From Planctomycetota bacterium (GTDB lineage Bacteria > Planctomycetota > Phycisphaerae > Phycisphaerales > SM1A02), in the NCBI GenBank assembly GCA_014381385.1, contig JACNLR010000120.1:1-5864 (forward strand): a DNA stretch of 5,864 nucleotides. Reading direction: 5' to 3'. Below are positions 1 through 5,148 of the stretch, one piece after another. The number at the start of each line of letters is the position of its first letter. The first letter of the stretch is position 1. A program made the translations under genes and the position numbers. The notes below the pieces were generated by a model. It made no database searches and had not been told where the DNA came from. It was given only the letters and a program-made list of their open reading frames with translations.

Positions 1-1429
1 TTGCCTTTCTAAGTGCTCGCTTTGCTTTTGAATATGCCTTTCGTGATTTACGGTAAGAGCGTGCTTTTGAAGTGTACGTTGAAGTCGAGGCTAACAACAG
101 TGCATTTGCCGAACTAAGTTGTTCAACCAATTGTGCTCGTTGTTCTTCGCGTTCTGCTGCTGCTTGTGCTGCTGCTTGCGCTTCTTCTTGTTGTTGTTGG
201 GCGAGTTCGCGACGTTGGCTTGCTTCTTCAGCTGCAACATCAACCACTGATTTCATGCCAACGAGGATGTCGATGTGAGTTTGGTCAAGTTCGTTCCAAA
301 CTGATTTACGCTGGTCTAAATTCATTTCTGACCAACCTTCAGTTTGGTTTGATGCATAGAAGTATGCATCCCACAACGCTACACCATTGATTCGATGCTC
401 CATGCCATTTGCGTCTGTCCATACTGCGTCAAGTGCAGCTTGAACTTGGTCATGAATAAATTCATTTTGTTTATGAAATTCAAACGAAGTTCCGGGGCCT
501 AACTTGTAGCGTGGAGACGCTTGAACATACACTGGTATTTCACCGTTGACTAACTCAAGACATTTTTCGACATGTGCTTGAAGGCGTGGAGCGTCATTGC
601 CATTTGGGTTCCACTCGTAAACATCAGGAAAGATACCAGTTGAAGCAAGAAGTAAGCGTTCGATTGATGCGTGCTCAGATGGGTCTTCGCTCGTGTATTG
701 TTTCTTAGGAATTCCCCAGTAGCCTATCTTTGCATTTGGGCGAAGTGACTTTGCATATTCAAGACCCTCAACATAAAAAGCAACAACGTTGTCCATGACT
801 GCTTGGTTGCTCGTATTGAGCATGTTCCACCAGGTTCCTTCCAAGTCGAGGCAAATTGGTCCATCGTAATCCGCAGGTACTTGTGCATCAAGCCAGTTCT
901 TAAAACGCTCTTTATCGTCGTCGGAATACTCGCCGTCTTCGTACCAGTCAACAGCTCCGTTGTATGAAATTGGCTGCACAGCAATACCATTATTTGCCGT
1001 CCATGCTTTTGTATGCTCGCCTTGGTTAAGTTCTTCAGCAAGTGCTAGGCGCTCGCCTCCTCTACAAAGATGGTCATAATAGATAGCATCTAGTAGAATT
1101 GGGTCTTGGCCTTGCCAGCTCATATCCCTATTAGGATCACGGGTAGGAAGTGGGGTTTCTTCTTCTTCTTCTGTTTCTTCTGCAACGTATCCCTCGACTT
1201 CGCCCCATTGAGCTAGAAGCAGCATCAAGTCGCTTTGATTAGTTACACCATCAACGTTTAAATCTGTTGGGCATTCGCCATCACATGCAACGTTAAGGTT
1301 GCTTGTAAGAATCATTAGGTCGTTTGCGTTGACGAAGCCGTCGTTGTTAAAATCTGCGTTGGAAGCGAAAGCTGTTGTAGCTGTGATTGACGTGGCGATC
1401 ATGGCCAAAGTCGTTGGTAAGGTTGTCAT
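1..1429 (-). CDS. Secreted dockerin-containing protein, hyaluronidase-like (GH56-like) barrel, 3' end cut by window edge
   Basis: The frame is open for 476 codons from ATG at 1429-1427 to the left edge with no stop, so the C-terminus is missing. A GGAG Shine-Dalgarno lies 6 nt upstream. Residues 1-22 form a signal peptide ending in AFA, so the protein is probably exported. Residues 26-37 and 56-67 are two dockerin/EF-hand calcium loops (DFNNDGFVNAND and DLNVDGVTNQSD), followed by an acidic linker (about 84-91). Residues about 105-375 resemble a TIM-barrel glycosidase: LDLEG with D195 and E197 fits the catalytic DxE of GH56, and LRPNAKIGYWGIP (to 241), STGIFPDVYEW (263-273), IPVYVQASPR and GVALWD fall in the same order as landmarks in hyaluronidases. 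Residues about 395-437 are Ala/Gln/Glu-rich and probably coiled coil, then a Lys/Arg/Ser/Tyr-rich basic tract runs off the edge. The frame, export and dockerin loops are seen directly; the hyaluronidase fold is a by-eye inference, and the substrate is unknown. Confidence 0.82.
   Translation of the reverse strand, partial: MTTLPTTLAMIATSITATTAFASNADFNNDGFVNANDLMILTSNLNVACDGECPTDLNVDGVTNQSDLMLLLAQWGEVEGYVAEETEEEEETPLPTRDPNRDMSWQGQDPILLDAIYYDHLCRGGERLALAEELNQGEHTKAWTANNGIAVQPISYNGAVDWYEDGEYSDDDKERFKNWLDAQVPADYDGPICLDLEGTWWNMLNTSNQAVMDNVVAFYVEGLEYAKSLRPNAKIGYWGIPKKQYTSEDPSEHASIERLLLASTGIFPDVYEWNPNGNDAPRLQAHVEKCLELVNGEIPVYVQASPRYKLGPGTSFEFHKQNEFIHDQVQAALDAVWTDANGMEHRINGVALWDAYFYASNQTEGWSEMNLDQRKSVWNELDQTHIDILVGMKSVVDVAAEEASQRRELAQQQQEEAQAAAQAAAEREEQRAQLVEQLSSANALLLASTSTYTSKARSYRKSRKAYSKAKRALRKA
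154..200. repeat. Triplet-rich low-complexity tract coding an Ala/Gln/Glu stretch
   Basis: The tract is built of imperfect GCT/GCA, TTC and TTG triplets on the plus strand. It encodes runs of Gln, Glu and Ala in the coiled-coil part of the minus-strand secreted protein. It is in-frame coding low complexity, not a mobile or CRISPR repeat, and is a plausible site of length variation between strains. Confidence 0.6.
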
Positions 1430-1435
1430 TTGTAA

Positions 1436-1439
1436 CTCC
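1436..1439 (-). promoter_or_regulatory. Ribosome binding site (GGAG) of the secreted dockerin protein
   Basis: Read on the minus strand the sequence is GGAG followed by TTACAA and ATG, a 6-nt spacing. This supports the start at 1429, which also gives a clean signal peptide. Confidence 0.65.
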
Positions 1440-1461
1440 AGAGACAGGGGTGAATTTCATG

Positions 1462-1478
1462 GTCGAGAACGTCTCGAC
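1462..1478. repeat. Perfect 7-bp inverted repeat with 3-bp spacer
   Basis: GTCGAGA-ACG-TCTCGAC is a perfect dyad whose near edge is 32 bp before the ATG of the secreted-protein gene. It could be an operator or a hairpin in that gene's 5' leader. There is no downstream T-run in the direction of transcription, so it does not look like a terminator. No regulator can be named. Confidence 0.5.
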
Positions 1479-1488
1479 AGGTGCACCT
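1479..1488. repeat. 10-bp perfect palindrome abutting the preceding dyad
   Basis: AGGTGCACCT is its own reverse complement and begins at the base after the GTCGAGA dyad ends. A palindrome this short can arise by chance; the direct adjacency to a second perfect dyad is what makes it worth noting as a possible regulator site. Confidence 0.35.
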
Positions 1489-1810
1489 CATAGGCGGTCG
1501 ACACACACTTGTGAATCGATTTAGTAATAAAGTGCAAAATCAGCCTTTGTGCGCTAATAATCCGCTTTTTTCGCCGTAATTCTCGTTTATATGTATCGTT
1601 AGCAACCGGTACCAAAGGTGAAATCTGCGGATTTTCCCTAGTTTTTAATTGCCTAGCATCTATCGTAGGTGCCGTAAAAACTCATCGTCCGCGCGTCGTG
1701 GCCCCTGTAGTCAGGGTCAGAGATTGCACTTTATATATCCCTTTAGATGGATTACTCCAAACAGGTTGGTTTTACGCATTAATATACCTATGCGGTGTCA
1801 CATTCATCGT

Positions 1811-1816
1811 AAGGAG
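1811..1816 (+). promoter_or_regulatory. Possible Shine-Dalgarno (AAGGAG) for the lipoprotein gene, unusually far from the start
   Basis: AAGGAG is the only strong purine-rich site upstream of the lipoprotein start, but 15 nt separate it from the ATG at 1832, longer than the usual 5-10. No in-frame ATG, GTG or TTG lies at a better distance, and the lipoprotein signal peptide fixes the start near 1832. The site may still work at this spacing or be coincidental. Confidence 0.35.
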
Positions 1817-1831
1817 CAAGAAAACCACATT

Positions 1832-2275
1832 ATGCGATTACACCACTACCTTCTATTGGCAATTTCAGTCAGCATTACCGGATGCAGTTCTTCGGGGAGT
1901 ATTTTCCAAACAACAAAGGCGACAAACTTCGTACAAAAGATTGACAGTTCTAAAGTAGATGCTGTCAAAATTGATACGTTACACACCTCTTTTCTACAAA
2001 CAAGAGATAAATCGCCATATAACGAAACCGTCGTCGAGGTAACTGGCGATGTTGTGGCTTTTGCTTTAACAGAAAATGACCTCTATACCGTAACACTTCG
2101 CGAAAACGATTCCGATGCTATCTGCGTGTTTGATAACTCCATTTCAGGAAATATAGGTGACGGCAGAAAAATATCTAGAGGCGCAACGATAACAGTTCGG
2201 GGACAGTGCTTTACTACTGGGTTGTTTTCATCAAATCCATTCTCGATTGACGGCTGTCATATTGTCGAAAACTGA
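1832..2275 (+). CDS. OB-fold (tRNA_anti-like) lipoprotein
   Basis: A 147-residue envelope lipoprotein. The start at 1832 is chosen because it gives a compact lipoprotein signal: charged MRLHH, a hydrophobic stretch (6-15) and lipobox ITGC with the lipidated Cys at 18. Ser at +2 would favour outer-membrane sorting under the E. coli rule. Residues about 65-147 match by eye the OB-fold family called tRNA_anti-like: VVEVTGDVVAF (67-77), YTVTLRE, a Cys in ICVFD, then GATITVRGQCFTTG and a closing FSIDGCHIVEN. Despite the family name these envelope members are not known tRNA binders, and their function is largely unknown. It is the first gene of the apparent operon and overlaps pqiA by 29 bp. Its place recalls PqiC, the outer-membrane lipoprotein encoded with E. 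coli PqiAB, but the fold differs, so a shared role is only an inference. Confidence 0.78.
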   Translation: MRLHHYLLLAISVSITGCSSSGSIFQTTKATNFVQKIDSSKVDAVKIDTLHTSFLQTRDKSPYNETVVEVTGDVVAFALTENDLYTVTLRENDSDAICVFDNSISGNIGDGRKISRGATITVRGQCFTTGLFSSNPFSIDGCHIVEN

Positions 2276-2876
2276 TTCAAACTTTCAATGCACGTGCTGC
2301 CACTGTGGTCAAGTTCAATTTGTTCCACATATTCCACATGGATATCAAGCGCGATGTGTACAGTGCAATTCAAATTTGCAACTGCATATGCCAAGGGGTG
2401 TGCAGCGAACTATGGCGTTTTCCTTTGCTGCGCTTATATTATTTATTCCAGCAAATATTTTCCCGATTTTGTCGATGTCGAGGCTTGGCCATAAAAGTGA
2501 AAGCACTATTTGGGAAGGCGTTGTCGATTTGTGGTCGAGCGGAACGCAAGGCATTGCTATTCTTGTGCTGCTGTGTTCCATCGTGATCCCTCTTGCAAAG
2601 ATACTCGGTCTGTTTTATGTTTGTGCAACTTGGAAAAAGCAACCACCCTTCCTAAACTCGCTTCTCCTTCGCTTTATCGAAATTATTGGGAGATGGTCCA
2701 TGCTTGATGTTTTTCTTGTAGCAATACTCGTTGCACTCATTAAACTCGGTAGCATCGCTACTGTAAAACCAGAACTTGGGATTGTCGCGTTTGCCTGCGT
2801 TGTTGTACTAACAATGCTCGCATCGGCAAATTTTGATTCAAGAATGTTATGGCTACATAGAAAGCAGATTGCATGA
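2247..2876 (+). CDS. pqiA: PqiA family inner-membrane protein, single domain with N-terminal zinc ribbon
   Basis: A 209-residue membrane protein of the paraquat-inducible protein A family, the inner-membrane partner of PqiB-type MCE lipid transporters. Residues 17-40 form a zinc ribbon with two CxxC pairs (C17/C20 and C37/C40). Four hydrophobic segments follow at about 57-76, 102-126, 152-170 and 178-195. Family landmarks include PANIFP (68-73), RWSMLDVF (149-156) and SANFDSRMLW (193-202). E. coli PqiA carries two such domains in about 417 residues, so this is the half-length form. No ATG precedes the zinc ribbon: the start is TTG at 2247 or TTG at 2262, while the first in-frame ATG (residue 48) would delete the ribbon. 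Either start lies inside the lipoprotein gene, so translation is probably coupled. The 3' end overlaps the MCE gene by ATGA. The family call is firm; the exact start is not. Confidence 0.88.
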   Translation: MTAVILSKTDSNFQCTCCHCGQVQFVPHIPHGYQARCVQCNSNLQLHMPRGVQRTMAFSFAALILFIPANIFPILSMSRLGHKSESTIWEGVVDLWSSGTQGIAILVLLCSIVIPLAKILGLFYVCATWKKQPPFLNSLLLRFIEIIGRWSMLDVFLVAILVALIKLGSIATVKPELGIVAFACVVVLTMLASANFDSRMLWLHRKQIA

Positions 2877-3736
2877 GCAATACCCCGACCGCAAACCTTA
2901 AAGAAACGCAACGAATGCGTATTTCTTATGCATGGATTGTTCCAGCAGTTGCGATCATTCTCTCCGCCTTGTTGTATATTCGATGGGAATTGAATAAAGG
3001 ACCAGCAATTACAATTCGTTTTGAGAATGCAAATGGACTAAATGTAGACTCGCCCATTATGTTTCGTGGTGCAATCGTCGGAAGAGTAGGGAAACTCTAT
3101 TTGCTTGAGAACAATTCAAAAATAGTCGTACAAGCTAGGCTTAACAAATCAGCAAGTGGACTTGCTGTAAAAGGTAGCCAATGGTGGATTGTCCACCCTT
3201 CAGTCACTTTTCAAGGTGTGAGCGGTTTAGACACAATAATCAGCCCCCGTTATATTCAGGTTGTTCCGGGAGACGGTGCTCCCGAGACCCGTTTTGAAGG
3301 TTCACCAGAACCCATACCATTTGCTGCTGCAAACTACACATTAATTTCCGATACGGCAGAAGGTATTGCAATTGGTACACCGATTTTCTATCGAGGAATA
3401 GAAATAGGATCGATTACGAAAGTTGTTTTAGCGCAAAATGCAGCGACTGCAAGAATCCACTTTAGCGTACAAGATCAATTCATAAAAATTATTCGTACGA
3501 ATTCCAAATTCTGGAATGTCAGCGGCATTCGACTCGACGCTGGGCTAACTGGTATAACTCTTCACGCGGGTCCCTTGCCCTCTCTGATTCGTGGTGGTAT
3601 CACAATGGCAACACCTACTGCCATAGGAGATCTTGCGCCGAAAGGATACGCATTTACGCTCCTTGATGACTTTGAAGAAGCGTGGCTTGATTGGACTCCA
3701 GAAATAGATATTTCGGATCAGGCGGAATCGAAGTGA
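2873..3736 (+). CDS. pqiB: MCE/MlaD domain protein, PqiB-like with two MCE domains
   Basis: A 287-residue single-pass periplasmic protein of the MCE family, whose members form hexameric rings that pass lipids between the inner and outer membranes. A transmembrane helix at about 17-36 anchors it in the inner membrane. The first MCE domain spans about 44-134 (ITIRFENANGLNVDSPIMFRG, up to YIQVVPGDG) and the second about 154-247 (YTLISDTAEGIAIGTPIFYRG, up to SLIRGGITMATP). E. coli PqiB has three MCE domains and a long C-terminal helical region that forms a needle across the periplasm; here the tail after domain two is only about 40 residues and acidic. The start ATG overlaps the pqiA stop as ATGA, and the stop overlaps the next start as TGATG. 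The symbol reflects pairing with PqiA; it could equally be called an MlaD family protein. Confidence 0.87.
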   Translation: MSNTPTANLKETQRMRISYAWIVPAVAIILSALLYIRWELNKGPAITIRFENANGLNVDSPIMFRGAIVGRVGKLYLLENNSKIVVQARLNKSASGLAVKGSQWWIVHPSVTFQGVSGLDTIISPRYIQVVPGDGAPETRFEGSPEPIPFAAANYTLISDTAEGIAIGTPIFYRGIEIGSITKVVLAQNAATARIHFSVQDQFIKIIRTNSKFWNVSGIRLDAGLTGITLHAGPLPSLIRGGITMATPTAIGDLAPKGYAFTLLDDFEEAWLDWTPEIDISDQAESK

Positions 3737-4854
3737 TGCAACCATCAGGTTCTATAGACGCGCAGTTTTCAATCACTTGGACGCATCGTCTGCGATTTAC
3801 AACGGATGCTTTTTCTTCTGGTGCGTCACTTGATGCATTATTTTCCGAACTTCAACCGCTGAAATTTCTACCAATCGTTGATAGCGGTATTGAATCAGAA
3901 AATAAACCTTATATGCAATCGCTTCATGGCTGGCTTGATGCAAAAAAAGACTGCGCCTGTGCTCCAGTGATTGTTACGGGTGGCGAAGGCGCAAAGAACG
4001 ATATGCTGGTTGTGAATCAAATTTTAGAAGCCATTCACATGAACAATATTTGTCGAAGATCCTGCGTGCTTGTCATCGGAGGTGGAGCCGTCCTCGATGC
4101 AGTTGGGTACGCTTCATCCATCGCCCACCGCGGCATACCAATTATCCGAATGCCATCAACAACACTTTCGCAATGCGATTCTGGTGTTGGAGTGAAAAAT
4201 GGCGTTAACCATTTTGACAAGAAAAATTTCATCGGCGTATTTGACCCTCCGTTTGCTGTCATTAATGACGACAGCCTGTTGCAATCCCTTGACGATCGCC
4301 ATTGGCGCTCTGGATTAAGCGAAGTTGTGAAGGTCGCTCTAGTCAAAGACGCTGATTTCTTTACTCAAATCGAAACTGTTGCAGACACACTTATGCAACG
4401 CGATAGTTTTGCGATGTCTCAGGTTATTAAAAAATCTGCAATCCTTCACTTGGAACATATCACCAATGGCGGTGATCCCTTCGAACGCCTCGACGCGAGA
4501 CCCCTAGACTTCGGGCACTGGGCAGCGCACAAACTTGAACAACTTACAGGCAACGAACTCACTCATGGTGAGGCCGTCTCCATTGGGCTTGCTATTGATA
4601 TTCGATGTAGCGTGCAACTTGGGTTGCTTGATGAAGCGGTTGCAATACGTGCAATCAATTTACTTCATACACTTGGTCTTCCAACATCACATCCATCCAT
4701 TGTAAACCCAGCACTCCTTGAGGGAATTGAAGAGTTCAGGCAACACTTAGGTGGTCGTCTTACCCTTCTGATGCTTGCTGGAATTGCAAAACCCATCAAT
4801 GTCCATGCTCTAGACCCAGAAATTGTTCGCCAAGCCATCGACGAACTCTTGTAG
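3736..4854 (+). CDS. eboD: 3-dehydroquinate synthase-like sugar phosphate cyclase of the EboD type
   Basis: A 372-residue homologue of AroB-type cyclases, NAD- and metal-dependent enzymes that cyclise a sugar phosphate. The NAD-binding GGG is at 115-117 (GGGAVLDAVGYASSIAHRG), followed by PSTTLSQCDSGVGVKNGVN and KKNFIG. The three metal ligands of the family are present: E196 (SEVVK), H261 (DFGHWAAH) and H277 (HGEAV). The pattern DSGVGVKNGVN plus DFGHWAAHKLE is the EboD form, not the AroB form (DSSVGGKTGVN, LNxGHxxGH). The probable Asn of the AroB LNxGH motif is Asp258 here, and the substrate-binding Lys about 21 residues before H261 is missing (Glu240/His241). Shikimate synthesis is therefore unlikely to be its main job. 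The ATG at 3736 is chosen because it forms a TGATG overlap with the MCE gene; upstream in-frame TTG 3691 and GTG 3733 are possible but intrude on that gene. Confidence 0.85.
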   Translation: MQPSGSIDAQFSITWTHRLRFTTDAFSSGASLDALFSELQPLKFLPIVDSGIESENKPYMQSLHGWLDAKKDCACAPVIVTGGEGAKNDMLVVNQILEAIHMNNICRRSCVLVIGGGAVLDAVGYASSIAHRGIPIIRMPSTTLSQCDSGVGVKNGVNHFDKKNFIGVFDPPFAVINDDSLLQSLDDRHWRSGLSEVVKVALVKDADFFTQIETVADTLMQRDSFAMSQVIKKSAILHLEHITNGGDPFERLDARPLDFGHWAAHKLEQLTGNELTHGEAVSIGLAIDIRCSVQLGLLDEAVAIRAINLLHTLGLPTSHPSIVNPALLEGIEEFRQHLGGRLTLLMLAGIAKPINVHALDPEIVRQAIDELL

Positions 4855-4863
4855 AATCTACAA
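4849..4863. repeat. Perfect 6-bp hairpin over the eboD stop codon
   Basis: TTGTAG-AAT-CTACAA folds into a 6-bp stem with a 3-nt loop. It includes the eboD stop (TAG, 4852-4854) and ends 3 nt before the start of the small downstream gene, which has no Shine-Dalgarno. It is A/T-rich, lacks a U-tract and sits inside the operon, so it is not a convincing terminator. It might influence translation of the next gene. Confidence 0.4.
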
Positions 4864-4866
4864 AGC

Positions 4867-5148
4867 ATGGATAGCAAGATGACACAAGAAGAAATAATCG
4901 AACGCTACTTTTTAGAGCACCGAGCAAAAGTACTCGATATTGCAGCATTTCTTGATCGCATAGATCGCGCAGGCGGTGCGAGCGAAGATTTTAGAATTAC
5001 GGCCCTACTGCAGTGTGTTAAAGAACTGCACTCAAAAAAAGATGGACGCACAAAACGCATTTTAGATTTACTCAGTGATCAATCCACAGAACCTATTGAA
5101 CACGCGGGGATGAAGGGCGCAAGCGGCGCAGTACCACCAACTACGTAA
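4867..5148 (+). CDS. Uncharacterised 93-residue helical protein within the ebo cluster
   Basis: I cannot assign a known function. The protein is small, soluble-looking and predominantly helical: no signal peptide, no transmembrane segment, no cysteine pair or obvious catalytic motif. The N-terminal two thirds (about 6-68) are charged and amphipathic, with segments such as IERYFLEHRAKVLDIAAFLD and KRILDLLSDQ. The last part (about 72-93) is Pro/Gly/Ala-rich with EPIEHAGMKGASGAVPP. Real coding status is supported by its position: it starts 12 bp after eboD and its stop overlaps the eboB start as TAATG, with no other frame competing. The start is ATG 4867; ATG 4879 (Met5) is a possible alternative, and neither has a clear Shine-Dalgarno, so coupling to eboD translation is likely. 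It is too short to be EboA as I know it. An accessory or adaptor role for the Ebo enzymes is only a guess. Confidence 0.75.
   Translation: MDSKMTQEEIIERYFLEHRAKVLDIAAFLDRIDRAGGASEDFRITALLQCVKELHSKKDGRTKRILDLLSDQSTEPIEHAGMKGASGAVPPTT

Larger units (their letters stand above)
1430..1831. other. Divergent intergenic region, about 400 bp without a convincing gene
   Basis: This stretch separates the minus-strand secreted-protein gene from the plus-strand lipoprotein/PqiA/MCE/Ebo operon, so it should hold promoters for both. I see AT-rich patches (around 1521-1530, 1585-1595, 1731-1737 and 1780-1788) but no confident -35/-10 pair on either strand. It also holds the two perfect dyads at 1462-1488, a weak interrupted stem at 1531-1555, and a 5-bp stem CCCTG-TAGT-CAGGG at 1703-1716. 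The lipoprotein reading frame stays open upstream to 1649, but that extension lacks coding character and would bury the signal peptide. Confidence 0.6.

Noticed and set aside
72..390. Plus-strand open frames rich in Cys/Ser or Leu/Val
   Set aside because: They are antisense shadows of the triplet-rich coiled-coil coding region of the minus-strand gene.
1350..1460. Minus-strand upstream ORF from ATG at 1460 overlapping the secreted-protein start
   Set aside because: It is out of frame, has no Shine-Dalgarno, and its translation has no recognisable character.
1531..1555. Imperfect stem AGTGCAAAA / TTTGTGCGCT as a terminator or operator
   Set aside because: It has one mismatch and one wobble, and no gene ends nearby for it to terminate; this is within chance for an AT-rich spacer.
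1621..1650. AAATC-TGCG-GATTT followed by a T-run as a terminator
   Set aside because: The stem is only 5 bp and AT-rich, the T-run is displaced by several bases, and no plus-strand gene ends upstream.
1699..1775. Stretch resembling the 5' half of a tRNA (GGCCCCTGTAGTCAGGGTCAG)
   Set aside because: No matching acceptor 3' strand, anticodon arm or T-loop (GGTTCGA-type) follows, so it does not fold as a tRNA.
1649..1831. N-terminal extension of the lipoprotein reading frame
   Set aside because: The extension is Arg/Pro-rich without homology and would place the lipoprotein signal peptide internally.
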